Shown here: in pieces, positions 42,074 to 50,901 of the stretch
How the letters are laid out: the number at the start of each line of letters is the position of its first letter
Position numbering within the stretch: the stretch's first letter is position 1
Source of the DNA: Variovorax sp. V93
Lineage (GTDB): Bacteria > Pseudomonadota > Gammaproteobacteria > Burkholderiales > Burkholderiaceae_C
Assembly (NCBI RefSeq): GCF_041154485.1
Contig: NZ_AP028669.1
Location: 5,249,001-5,313,000, forward strand
DNA length: 64,000 nt
Reading direction: 5' to 3'
Translations under genes and position numbers: made by a program
Notes under the pieces: model-generated
Told to the model about the DNA's origin: nothing
What the model saw: the letters and a program-made list of their open reading frames with translations, nothing else
Databases searched by the model: none

Positions 42074-45000
42074 TGCGTGGTCTCCGTTTTCTTGCCCTGC
42101 CCGCCGGCCGGCGCCGCGGGAAGGCCAGGTGCGTTCGGCAGGATGGATCGTGGCACCTTGGCTATTTTGGGGTCGGCCCAGGTGCCTTCGATATGGAACT
42201 CCTGCGTGGCGGCGGCCGCAAGCGGCTTGCTCAGCACCCACTGCGCGAGGAAGGTGCCCAGGCCGATCGCGGGGTTGATCGCGGTGGCCACCAGCGCGGC
42301 CGTACCGGCATTGATCTCGGGCACCACCACCACGCGCAGGTCCTGCGTTTCGCGCACGATGTCGGCCGAGCCGTCCATCAGCGCGCCCGCGTTGACGCCC
42401 TTCATCTGCAGGTTGTTGGTGCTCGCGATGCCGTTGTGTATTTTTGCGTCGCCGCGGATGAAGTCGAAGGCGAAGCCCTGGCTGAAGACATCGCGGAAAT
42501 CCAGCGTGAGCCGGCGCGGCAGCGCCTGCAGGCTCAGCACGCCGAGCAGCTTGGCCAGGCCGGGGTCGGCCTTGAGGAACTGGCCCGATTCGACGTTGAC
42601 CTGGAGCTGCCCGCCCAGGCTCGGATAGTCGAGCGAGAACGGCGAGCCGCGCCAGTTGACCTCGCCTTCGAGCCGCCCGCTGCCGCGCCGCAGCACGCCG
42701 GGCATGCCGAAGCGCGCGAGCAGATCGCCCGCGTCCGCGATCTCCAGCCTGAAGGTCATGGCCGTGCGGCGCTGCTCTGCACGCCCGGGGGTGCCGCCCG
42801 GCGCGGCGGCCCAGGTGCCCTTGGCCGAGAAACTGGCCTCGGGCATGGTGAAGCTCAACTTGTTGAGCATCCATTCGCGGCCCGCGCCGCCGCGGTTGAC
42901 GGCATCGATCTCGGCACGGCCCAGGCGCTTGCCCAGCAGTTCGAAGTCGTCGATGACGATGTCGAGCGCGGGCAGCGTGCCCGGCTGCTCGTCGAGCAGG
43001 GTTTCGACCTGCCTGGCTTCGGTGGGCGCAATCTTGAGCCGCGCCAGCCGCGCATAGAGCCGCCCGGCCTGGGTGTGGCGGTACTCGGCATAGCCGCTGA
43101 GTTCGGTGGCGTCGATGTTGGCGCGCCAGAGCGCACCGTCGCGCGTGCCGCCGAGCACCACGTTGTGCAGCGTGCGCCCCGCGATGCCGAGTTCCTGCGC
43201 ACGCACCGCGATGCGCGTGGGCAGGTAGCCCGTGGCCGCGTCTTCGGGCCGCTCGGCATTGCCCGCCGCTTCGGCCGCGCTGCTTCCGGTGTCGCCGACC
43301 AGCGCCTGCCACGCAGGCATGTCGAGCTTCGCGACGTTGACGTTGGCCAGCACGCCCTTGTCGGGCAAGGGGGCGGTATCGCCCGCGGCAAGGCCGATGC
43401 CGATGCTGCCGCGCAGCACGCGCGCTTCGGCGCCGGAGATGTCGCGCACATACTGGGCGGCGCCGATGCGGCCGAGCTCCATCGAGAGCTGGTCCTGCAC
43501 GGCAACGGCGGCACCCGCCCGGGTCTCGCGCTGCAGCACCTTTTTCTCGATGCGCAGCGGCATCTGTTCGTCCGCCGTCTTCACGAGCGGGGCGGGCAGC
43601 TGCAGCGCCAGGCCCTGCAGCGTGCTGGTGAGCGAGAACTCCGGCGCGCCGTCGCGCATCGAGAAGGTGGCCGCATAGGGCGTGCCGCCGCTCGCCTTGG
43701 CCGCGATGCGCGTGAGCCACTCGGCCTCGCGCGCCGCGCGCAGGCCCTCGGCCGTTGCGGTGCCCTGCGCCTTCAATGCCAGCTCGCGGTTGGGCCCGGC
43801 AAAGCGGCCGCGGCCTTCGACGCGAACGTCGCCGCCGAGCAGCCTGGCGTTGACGCCGGCCAGCGAAAAGCCCGTTTCGGTAAAGCCGACGACGCCCTTC
43901 GCATGGGTGAAGGACGGTGCCTCGGGCACCAGCTGCAGCTCGTTGTCGGCGAGCGCGATGCTGGCCTGGACCTTGGCCGCCTCCAGCGCGGCCAGCGGCA
44001 GTTCGAGGTGCAGCCGGTAGTCGGCCGTGCCGGTGGCGCGCGCGCGGGACAGCACCTCGCCGGTTTCCCCGGCCAGCGGCGCGCCCACGCGCAGCAGTTC
44101 GGCGAGCGGGCCCTTGGCCTGGGCATCGACGCGCAGCAGCGAGGCATGGTGCGACATGTCGGCAATCTGCGCCTCGGCCTTGGTCACCTCGATGCCGGTG
44201 GCACCCGCCAGCCGGCCGCGCGCGTTGCGCACCAGCATGCCCGCGCGCTCGAACACCAGTTCGCCCGAAAGCCCCGTGAGCGCGGGCCAGGCCGGCGCCG
44301 GCGCACCGCTGCGGGCCGCGGAGGCCGGCGCCTTGGATGCCGTGGACGCGGCAATGGCCGAGGCCGGCGGCACATAGGCGTAGTTGACGTCGGCCACCTT
44401 GGCCACGATGCGGAACTCGCCCTGCTTCGGGTCCATGAACGGCATGTCGTGCAGGTCGCCGCGCACGCGGAAGTCGACGCTGCTGGCCGTGCCCTTGGTG
44501 ACCGCGTCGCGCACGTAGTCGCGCGTGTGCTGGGGGATCTCGAGCGGCAGGTAGCGGAACACGCGCGTGCCGTCGGCGCGGGTCAGCTTGCCCTGCAGGT
44601 CGAGCACGCCGGGGTAGAGCGACTGCCCGCGGGACACGGCGGGATCGCTGGTGCGCCAGCTGGCTTCGGCTTCGCCGTCGGCATCGGCATTGGCGAAGCG
44701 CAGCTTGGAAACCTGCAATTGCGCGTGGCCCTTGTCGAGCTTCCACTGCAATTGGGCCGCGAGACGGTCGATGGGAATGACCGGTTCCTCGAATACCCCC
44801 GGAAATTCGAGCGTGCCCTGCGCCATCGACAGTGCGGCGCTGCCGCCGGCCTGGGTGGCGTCGAACTCGACGGTGGCCCCGCTCAGGCCCGGCGAGCCGG
44901 CATGCGGCCGCTGGGCGGCGGGCGCGGCGCCGGCGGGCCTGGCCGCGGTGGCCGGTGGGGCGGGGGCGGCTTCAGGCGTGGCCGCCGCCTGCGAGGCGAC

Positions 45001-46272
45001 GCGCAGGCCGCTGACCCGCCCCTTGGCCTGGTAGCGTTCAGGGGCGCCCAGCGAGCCTTGCCAGTTCAGGTCGATGCGCTCGACCAGCCCGCGCGGCGCA
45101 TAGGCGTCGAGCACGCGGTGCGTGGCATCGCCCAGCGGCAGCCGGTCGGCAATGAGGGCCAGCGCGGCCAGGTCGAGCCGGTCGGCGCGCAAGGCGCCCT
45201 GCTCCGGCGTGCGGCCCCGCGCGGGGGAGTGCTGCAGCCACAGGTTGCCGCCGGGCCAGCGCATGCCGTCCGCGGTGTCGAACTGCAGGGCGGCGGTCGA
45301 GAACTCGAGCTTTTCCTCGTCCAGTTGGCCGGCCAGCCGTCCGGTCACCGCGCGCAACACCAGCGGCTGCAGGCCCCGGCCCAGCGAGGCGTCGATGCGG
45401 TCGAGCCCGAGGTCCGCCGCGCCGCCCACGATCTGCCCCCTTTTCACGTCGGCCCAGAGGCGCAGCGCGCCGCTGCCTTCGCGGATGCGGGCATCGAGGG
45501 AGACATAGCGGCCCAGGCGGGTGACGTCCATGTAGGGCAGGTCGGCATAGACCTGGCCGTCCCAGGTCTGCCAGCGGCCCGAGCGCACCGACAGCAGCGG
45601 CTGGCGGAACTGCCCGCGCAGCGTGAAGCGCTCGCCCCAGCCGACCGGCGGCGTGGCGTCGAGCCTGAGGCCGTGGCGCCGGGCCGTGTTGCGCGCCACG
45701 AAGCGCACGTCGGTCAGGAGCAGGGGCTCGGCCTGGCGCTGCTCGTCGGTCCAGCGCACGGTGCCGCCTTCGACCACCAGCTCGCGCTGGGCGAAAAACC
45801 AGTCGGCGGCGCGGGTCTCTCCGGTGGTGTCGGTGTCCATGTGGAGGCCCGCCACGTGCAGCTTGCCGAGCACGTCGCGCCGCACGTCGACCTGCGGCCC
45901 CTCGATGTAGAGCTGCTCGAAATTGAGGCGCCACAGCGAGCGCGGCGACACGCTCGCCACCACCCGCACGAGACGCAGGGCTTCCCGCTTCTGGGCGTCG
46001 TGCAGCACCACGTCGCGCAACTCGAAAGCGGGAAAGAGACTATCGGAACGGGCCGTGATCGACCCGATGCGCACGGGTACCCCGATGGCCTTGCTGGCTT
46101 GTGCCTCGAGCGCGCCACGGTAATCGCCGATTCGCGGCACAATCCACGCGTGTAGGACAACCACTGACAGTGCCAGCAGAAGCCATGCAGCGATCAGTAA
46201 ACCCAGCAGCCAGCGCGCCGTCGCAGCGGTGATCTTGAGCAGACGTGAAGGGGAAGACGCCGTGTCGTTCAT
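42070..46272 (-). CDS. yhdP: YhdP-family AsmA-like inner-membrane/periplasmic protein
   Basis: The 1,400-residue protein has an N-terminal membrane anchor (residues about 22-42), then a very long beta-rich periplasmic region of the AsmA/DUF3971 type and the terminal conserved segment (around RGDAKIHNGIASTNNLQMKG, VVPEINAGTAALVATAINPA). YhdP, with TamB and YdbH, is thought to carry phospholipids across the periplasm. ATG 46272 (MNDTASSP) is preferred; an ATG 39 bases upstream would overlap the start of divergent glnE. A Pro/Ala-rich interval near residue 440 (APAPPATAARPAGAAPAAQ) is probably a flexible linker. Confidence 0.93.
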   Translation of the reverse strand: MNDTASSPSRLLKITAATARWLLGLLIAAWLLLALSVVVLHAWIVPRIGDYRGALEAQASKAIGVPVRIGSITARSDSLFPAFELRDVVLHDAQKREALRLVRVVASVSPRSLWRLNFEQLYIEGPQVDVRRDVLGKLHVAGLHMDTDTTGETRAADWFFAQRELVVEGGTVRWTDEQRQAEPLLLTDVRFVARNTARRHGLRLDATPPVGWGERFTLRGQFRQPLLSVRSGRWQTWDGQVYADLPYMDVTRLGRYVSLDARIREGSGALRLWADVKRGQIVGGAADLGLDRIDASLGRGLQPLVLRAVTGRLAGQLDEEKLEFSTAALQFDTADGMRWPGGNLWLQHSPARGRTPEQGALRADRLDLAALALIADRLPLGDATHRVLDAYAPRGLVERIDLNWQGSLGAPERYQAKGRVSGLRVASQAAATPEAAPAPPATAARPAGAAPAAQRPHAGSPGLSGATVEFDATQAGGSAALSMAQGTLEFPGVFEEPVIPIDRLAAQLQWKLDKGHAQLQVSKLRFANADADGEAEASWRTSDPAVSRGQSLYPGVLDLQGKLTRADGTRVFRYLPLEIPQHTRDYVRDAVTKGTASSVDFRVRGDLHDMPFMDPKQGEFRIVAKVADVNYAYVPPASAIAASTASKAPASAARSGAPAPAWPALTGLSGELVFERAGMLVRNARGRLAGATGIEVTKAEAQIADMSHHASLLRVDAQAKGPLAELLRVGAPLAGETGEVLSRARATGTADYRLHLELPLAALEAAKVQASIALADNELQLVPEAPSFTHAKGVVGFTETGFSLAGVNARLLGGDVRVEGRGRFAGPNRELALKAQGTATAEGLRAAREAEWLTRIAAKASGGTPYAATFSMRDGAPEFSLTSTLQGLALQLPAPLVKTADEQMPLRIEKKVLQRETRAGAAVAVQDQLSMELGRIGAAQYVRDISGAEARVLRGSIGIGLAAGDTAPLPDKGVLANVNVAKLDMPAWQALVGDTGSSAAEAAGNAERPEDAATGYLPTRIAVRAQELGIAGRTLHNVVLGGTRDGALWRANIDATELSGYAEYRHTQAGRLYARLARLKIAPTEARQVETLLDEQPGTLPALDIVIDDFELLGKRLGRAEIDAVNRGGAGREWMLNKLSFTMPEASFSAKGTWAAAPGGTPGRAEQRRTAMTFRLEIADAGDLLARFGMPGVLRRGSGRLEGEVNWRGSPFSLDYPSLGGQLQVNVESGQFLKADPGLAKLLGVLSLQALPRRLTLDFRDVFSQGFAFDFIRGDAKIHNGIASTNNLQMKGVNAGALMDGSADIVRETQDLRVVVVPEINAGTAALVATAINPAIGLGTFLAQWVLSKPLAAAATQEFHIEGTWADPKIAKVPRSILPNAPGLPAAPAGGQGKKTETTQ

Positions 46273-46297
46273 TGAGGATCGCGCTGTGTCCGGAATT

Positions 46298-49093
46298 ATG
46301 ACCGCCAGCATTCAGAGGGGTTCCGCGGAAGCCGACACCAGTGTGAACCAGTTGCCAGCCACGCCATCGACAGAAGCGACCGAGGTCGCGTTCTCTTCCT
46401 ATTCGCGCTTCGTCCAGCGCCTGCGCCGCAGGTATGCGGCCGAGCTTGCATTGCTTTCCCCTGGCGCGCCACGGCGCGAGTCGATGTCGAAGGCCTACGA
46501 GGCACTGCGCGAACGCGGGGACGGCGTCGGCGATGCGCTGCGCATTGTGCGGCAGCTCGTGATGGAACGGCTTGTCACCCTCGATTGCGATGCGAAGGCG
46601 CCGCTGGCCGTGGTGACCACCGCCGTCACCGAGCTCGCTGAATTCGCGCTCGACGTCGCCTGCCGCGACGCCTGCCAGGAACTCGACGCGGTGCACGGCG
46701 CCCCGCTGGGCCCCGAAGGCCAGCGCGCGCAGCTCTGGGTGGTGGGCATGGGCAAGCTCGGCGCGCGCGAGCTCAACGTGTCGAGCGACATCGACCTGAT
46801 CTACCTCTACGACCTGGACGGCGAAACCCGCGGCGATGCCGACGGCCGCAGCCGCCTCTCGAACCAGGAATATTTCTCGCGCGCCGTGAAGCGCATCTAT
46901 GCGCTGGTGGGCGACATCACCGAGCACGGCTTCGTGTTCCGCGTCGACCTTGCGCTGCGGCCGAACGGCAATTCCGGGCCCAGCGTGGTGTCGCTCGATG
47001 CGCTCGAAGAATATTTCCAGGTGCAGGGCCGCGAGTGGGAGCGCTTTGCCTGGATGAAGAGCCGGGTCGTCGCGCCGCGCGACGTGGTCTCGGAAGGCCT
47101 TGCGCAGGGCCTGCGCGCCACCGTGCTGCCCTTCGTGTTCCGGCGCTACCTGGACTACAGCGTGTTCGATTCGCTGCGCACGCTGCACCGGCAGATCCGC
47201 GAGCAGTCGGCCCGCCGCAGCGCCGGGCGGCCCGAGCGCGCCAACGACGTCAAGCTCTCGCGCGGCGGCATCCGCGAGATCGAGTTCACCGTGCAGCTGC
47301 TGCAGGTGGTGCGCGGCGGCCAGTTTCCCGAACTGCGCACGCGCCCCACGCTCGACGCGCTGCAGCGGCTCGCGCGCGCCGGCCTGATGCCGCAGGAAAC
47401 CGCCGACACCCTGGCCGCGGCCTACGAGTTCCTGCGCCGCGTGGAGCACCGCATCCAGTACCTGGACGACCAGCAGACCCACGTCCTGCCGGTGGCCGAC
47501 GACGACCTGCGCTGGGTCGCGCAGACCATGGGCTACGCCAGCTGCTGCCCGTTCCTCGAGCAGCTCGACACGCACCGCGAGTTCGTGGCGCAGGAGTTCG
47601 ACAAGCTGCTCGGCGGCGAGAAGCCCTGCAACGGCAAATGCAACGGCAAGAAGGCCGCCGCCCCCACCGACCTGGCCGACCTGCTCGACGACCTGCCGCC
47701 GGCCTTTGCCGACCGCATCCGCAACTGGTGCGAGCAGCCCCGCGTGCTGGCGCTGCGCGAGGAAACGCGCGCCCGGCTGCGCCAGCTGGTGCAGCGCACC
47801 GGGCAATGGCTGAAGGAGCCCGACGGCGACGGCCCCGGACAGACGCCGCGCCATGTGGACGCCGCCTTGCGCTGGGCCGACTGGATCGAGCCGCTGCTGC
47901 GGCGCGAGAGCTACCTGGCGCTGCTGGTCGAGCGGCCCGCGGTGCAGGAACGGCTGCTGCGGCTCTTGGGCGCCGCGAAGTGGCCCGCGCGCTACCTGAT
48001 GCAGCACCCGGGCGTGATCGACGAGCTCGCGAGCGACGAAATGCTCTCGGGCCGCTTCATGGCGGCCGAGTTCGAGCGCGAACTCGAGGCGCGCCACGCC
48101 TCGCTCAGCCGCACCGGCGAGGCCGACGAGGAGCGCCTGCTGAACCTGCTGCGCCACGCCCACCATGCCGAGGTGTTCCGCACGCTGGCGCGCGACGTGG
48201 ACGGCCGGCTCACGGTGGAGCAGGTGGCCGACGACCTGAGCGCGCTGGCCGACACCACCTTGCGCGTGACCGCCCATTGGTGCTGGCCGCATGTGCGCAA
48301 CAGGCACCGCGAGCTGCCGCAGTTCGCGATCATCGGCTACGGCAAGCTCGGCGGAAAGGAACTGGGCTACGGCAGCGACCTCGACATCGTGTTCGTCTAC
48401 GAAGACGACGACGAACGCGCGGGCGAAGTCTATGCGGCCTACGTGCGCAAGCTGATCAACTGGCTCACCGTGAAGACGCGCGAGGGCGACCTGTTCGAGA
48501 TCGACACTGCCTTGAGGCCGAACGGCAATTCGGGCCTGCTGACCACCAGCTTCGAAGCCTACGAGCGCTACCAGCTGGGCCGCGGCAGCAACACCGCATG
48601 GACCTGGGAGCACCAGGCCATGACGCGTGCGCGCTTCGTGCTCGGCAGTACAGCGCTGGGCACGCGCTTCGACCAGGTGCGCGAAGCCGTGCTGGTGGCG
48701 CCGCGCGACCGCGAGGCACTGAAGGCCGAGATCATCGCAATGCGCAACAAGCTGCGCGGCGCGCGGCCGGTGAAGGCCGATCGCTTCGACGTCAAGCACA
48801 GCCCCGGCGGCATGGTGGATGCCGAGTTCGCGGTGCAGTTCCTGGTGCTGTCGGCCTCGGGCGAGCATCCGGAGCTGATTCCCAACGTCGGCAACATCGC
48901 GCTGCTGCTGCGCGCCGAAGAAGCCGGCCTGCTGCCCGAAGGCGTCGGCCGCAATGCCGCCGCCGCCTACCGCGAACTGCGCCGCGTGCAGCACCGTGCA
49001 CGCCTCAACGAAGAACCGACCCAGGTCACCCCGCCCGCACTGGCCGCCGAGCGCGACGCCATGCTGGCCTTGTGGAAGGCGGTATTTGGCTGA
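46298..49093 (+). CDS. glnE: Bifunctional glutamine synthetase adenylyltransferase/adenylyl-removing enzyme
   Basis: A 931-residue protein with two nucleotidyltransferase domains. The N-terminal adenylyl-removing domain has GMGKLGARELNVSSDIDLIY; the C-terminal adenylyltransferase domain has GYGKLGGKELGYGSDLDIVF. It tunes glutamine synthetase activity in response to PII and glutamine. ATG 46298 (MTASIQRGSAEAD) gives a normal length; a longer start would overlap the divergent yhdP coding region. Between the domains lies an unusual short Cys/Lys/Asn-rich insert (PCNGKCNGKKAAAPTD, near residue 445). Only 25 bases separate its start from yhdP. Confidence 0.96.
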   Translation: MTASIQRGSAEADTSVNQLPATPSTEATEVAFSSYSRFVQRLRRRYAAELALLSPGAPRRESMSKAYEALRERGDGVGDALRIVRQLVMERLVTLDCDAKAPLAVVTTAVTELAEFALDVACRDACQELDAVHGAPLGPEGQRAQLWVVGMGKLGARELNVSSDIDLIYLYDLDGETRGDADGRSRLSNQEYFSRAVKRIYALVGDITEHGFVFRVDLALRPNGNSGPSVVSLDALEEYFQVQGREWERFAWMKSRVVAPRDVVSEGLAQGLRATVLPFVFRRYLDYSVFDSLRTLHRQIREQSARRSAGRPERANDVKLSRGGIREIEFTVQLLQVVRGGQFPELRTRPTLDALQRLARAGLMPQETADTLAAAYEFLRRVEHRIQYLDDQQTHVLPVADDDLRWVAQTMGYASCCPFLEQLDTHREFVAQEFDKLLGGEKPCNGKCNGKKAAAPTDLADLLDDLPPAFADRIRNWCEQPRVLALREETRARLRQLVQRTGQWLKEPDGDGPGQTPRHVDAALRWADWIEPLLRRESYLALLVERPAVQERLLRLLGAAKWPARYLMQHPGVIDELASDEMLSGRFMAAEFERELEARHASLSRTGEADEERLLNLLRHAHHAEVFRTLARDVDGRLTVEQVADDLSALADTTLRVTAHWCWPHVRNRHRELPQFAIIGYGKLGGKELGYGSDLDIVFVYEDDDERAGEVYAAYVRKLINWLTVKTREGDLFEIDTALRPNGNSGLLTTSFEAYERYQLGRGSNTAWTWEHQAMTRARFVLGSTALGTRFDQVREAVLVAPRDREALKAEIIAMRNKLRGARPVKADRFDVKHSPGGMVDAEFAVQFLVLSASGEHPELIPNVGNIALLLRAEEAGLLPEGVGRNAAAAYRELRRVQHRARLNEEPTQVTPPALAAERDAMLALWKAVFG

Positions 49094-49101
49094 TTTGGCT
49101 C

Positions 49102-49192
49102 ACCCCCAGGCTTCGCGCACTTCGTGTCGCTTCGCCACCCCCCTCACCGGGGGCAACACCGGCGGCCCGGCAAAGCCGGTTCCGCGGTGTTT
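49102..49192. repeat. 90-bp two-hairpin repeat, copy 3
   Basis: Between glnE (ends 49093) and rlpA (starts 49203), in the same orientation as the copy at 38404. It differs mainly in the first loop (CCCCC-CTCA-CCGGGGG). It ends 10 bases before the rlpA ATG, so it would form the rlpA 5' leader if transcription reads through from glnE. Here the neighbours are co-directional, not convergent. Confidence 0.87.
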
Positions 49193-49202
49193 CTGGCGCG
49201 AA

Positions 49203-50333
49203 ATGCATCGAAAAGCAGCGGCGGTGTGTGCCATCGCCGTCGCCGTCCTTCTCGCGGGCTGCGCGAGCGGCACGCGCAGCGGCGGCGGCGCACTGGGCGG
49301 CCGCGACGGCCCGGGCAGCAACATCCCGTCCGACCTGGACCGCGTGCCCGATGCCGAGCCCCGCATCGAAGCCATCCGCAACAGCGGCGGCACCAGCAAG
49401 CCCTACACGGTGCTGGGCCGGGCCTACCAGCCGATCACCGACGACCGGCCGTTCCGCGAATCGGGCATCGCCTCGTGGTACGGCCGCAAGTTCCACAGCG
49501 CCTCGACCGCGAGCGGCGAGCCCTACGACATGTACGCCATGACGGCCGCACACAAGACGCTGCCGCTGCCCAGCTACGTGCGGGTGCGCAACCCGGCCAA
49601 CGGGCGCGAGGTGATCGTGCGGGTGAACGACCGCGGGCCCTTCGTCGACGGCCGCATCATCGACCTGAGCTACACCGCGGCGCTCAAGCTCGACCTGCTG
49701 CGCGGCGTGGCGCCGGTGGAAATCGAGCGCATCACGAACGAGGACATCCGCACGGGCGCATGGCGGCGCGATTCGGGCACGGCGTATGCCTCGGCCTCGC
49801 AGCCGCCGCGCGCCGAGCCTGCACCGGTGGCCGTGCCCTCGGCCTGGGTGGCGCCGGTGGCGATGAACGCTGCAGCGCCGGCCGGGGCGATGCCGGTCGC
49901 GCCGCAAACGCCCATGGCATCCACGGCGCCCGCCGACCGGATCGCGCAGGCCGCGCCGGCGCCCGAGCCGGAGGCCGCATCGCCCCGCCAGCCGATCATG
50001 GTCACCGACCTCCCGCCGCTGGCGCCGCCCACGGCACCGCCGCCCGCGCCCGCAGCTGCCTCGCAGGGCGCGGCGCCCTCCTCGCCTTCAGCCGCAGCCG
50101 CGGGTTTCTGGGTGCAGCTCGGTGCCTTCCGCGAGCGCGATGGCGCCGAGAGCCTGCGGAGCCAGGCCGCGCGCGGCCTGCCCACCCTGGCGCCGCAGCT
50201 GCGCGTGTTCAGCGAAGCCGGCACGCACCGCCTGCAGGCCGGGCCCTTTACCTCGCGCAGCGAAGCCGGCGAGGCCGTCACGCAGCTGCGCGAGAGCCTG
50301 CGCATCGCGCCGATGGTGGTCGAGCGACGCTGA
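49203..50333 (+). CDS. rlpA: RlpA-like septal ring lytic transglycosylase with SPOR domain
   Basis: The 376-residue lipoprotein has signal MHRKAAAVCAIAVAVLLAGC (lipobox LAGC) and a double-psi-beta-barrel RlpA domain at about 95-180 (GIASWYGRKFHSASTASGE, RVNDRGPFVDGRIIDLS). A Pro/Ala-rich linker (about 200-300) is followed by a C-terminal SPOR domain (FWVQLGAFRERDGAESL) that binds denuded septal glycan. ATG 49203 has no clear ribosome site, because the repeat occupies the upstream DNA. Confidence 0.93.
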   Translation: MHRKAAAVCAIAVAVLLAGCASGTRSGGGALGGRDGPGSNIPSDLDRVPDAEPRIEAIRNSGGTSKPYTVLGRAYQPITDDRPFRESGIASWYGRKFHSASTASGEPYDMYAMTAAHKTLPLPSYVRVRNPANGREVIVRVNDRGPFVDGRIIDLSYTAALKLDLLRGVAPVEIERITNEDIRTGAWRRDSGTAYASASQPPRAEPAPVAVPSAWVAPVAMNAAAPAGAMPVAPQTPMASTAPADRIAQAAPAPEPEAASPRQPIMVTDLPPLAPPTAPPPAPAAASQGAAPSSPSAAAAGFWVQLGAFRERDGAESLRSQAARGLPTLAPQLRVFSEAGTHRLQAGPFTSRSEAGEAVTQLRESLRIAPMVVERR

Positions 50334-50342
50334 TTCGAGGCC

Positions 50343-50810
50343 TCAGGGCATCGCCTTGGCCGCCACCGGCAGGCGCATGCCCACGCCCATGCGGTTCCAC
50401 GCGTTGATCTGCGCGATGGCGATCGAGAGTTCGACGATCTCGAGTTCGCTGAAATGCGCCTGGAGCGCTTCGAATTCGGCATCGCGGGCTTGGTGATGAT
50501 CGGGCAGGCGCGTCAGCGTCTCGGCCCAGTCGAGCGCCGCGCGCTCGCGCTCGCTGAAGAAGCTCACTTCGCGCCAGGTGGACAGGCTGTTGATGCGCTG
50601 CCAGTCCTCGCCCTGCTGGCGCAGGTCGCGCACGTGCATGTCGAGGCAGTAGGCGCAGCCGTTGATCTGCGAGACGCGGGCAAAGACGAGGTCGATCAGC
50701 ACCTTGCCGAGCGTGCTCGACTCGATGGTGCCGTTGACGGCGATCATGGCCTGGAAGGCCTTGGGCGCGATCTTGAACCAGGTCAGGCGGGGGGCGATGG
50801 GGTTGCTCAT
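50343..50810 (-). CDS. Carboxymuconolactone decarboxylase/AhpD-like protein, ECF41 partner
   Basis: The 155-residue protein has the AhpD-like redox motif CAYCLDMH (Cys52, Cys55, His59) and the AhpD core helix IVELSIAIAQINAWNR. It is the kind of carboxymuconolactone-decarboxylase-like protein always found next to ECF41 sigma factors. It is preceded by an exact ECF41-type promoter at 50862-50888, so it is very likely the direct target of the sigma factor upstream. A likely role is peroxide or thiol redox chemistry in the cytosol. Confidence 0.94.
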   Translation of the reverse strand: MSNPIAPRLTWFKIAPKAFQAMIAVNGTIESSTLGKVLIDLVFARVSQINGCAYCLDMHVRDLRQQGEDWQRINSLSTWREVSFFSERERAALDWAETLTRLPDHHQARDAEFEALQAHFSELEIVELSIAIAQINAWNRMGVGMRLPVAAKAMP

Positions 50811-50861
50811 GGTGCGTGCTCCAGGTGGTTGAGATGAAGAATCTGCTTGCTACCCACTGAA

Positions 50862-50888
50862 GACGGGCCGGCCATCGGCCCTGTGACA
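50862..50888 (-). promoter_or_regulatory. ECF41-type promoter of the AhpD-like gene
   Basis: Read on the minus strand: TGTCACA (50888-50882), a 16-base spacer, then CGTC (50865-50862). This equals the published ECF41 consensus (TGTCACA-N16-CGTC) with no mismatch. The start codon at 50810 is 52 bases downstream of the -10. The same element with the same spacing precedes the sigma factor gene. Confidence 0.9.
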
Positions 50889-50901
50889 CGCCGTCCGAAA
50901 A

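Noticed and set aside
42016..46155. 1,379-codon plus-strand frame opposite yhdP
   Set aside because: No recognisable domain; antisense shadow of yhdP, whose own membrane anchor and C-terminal motif are clear.
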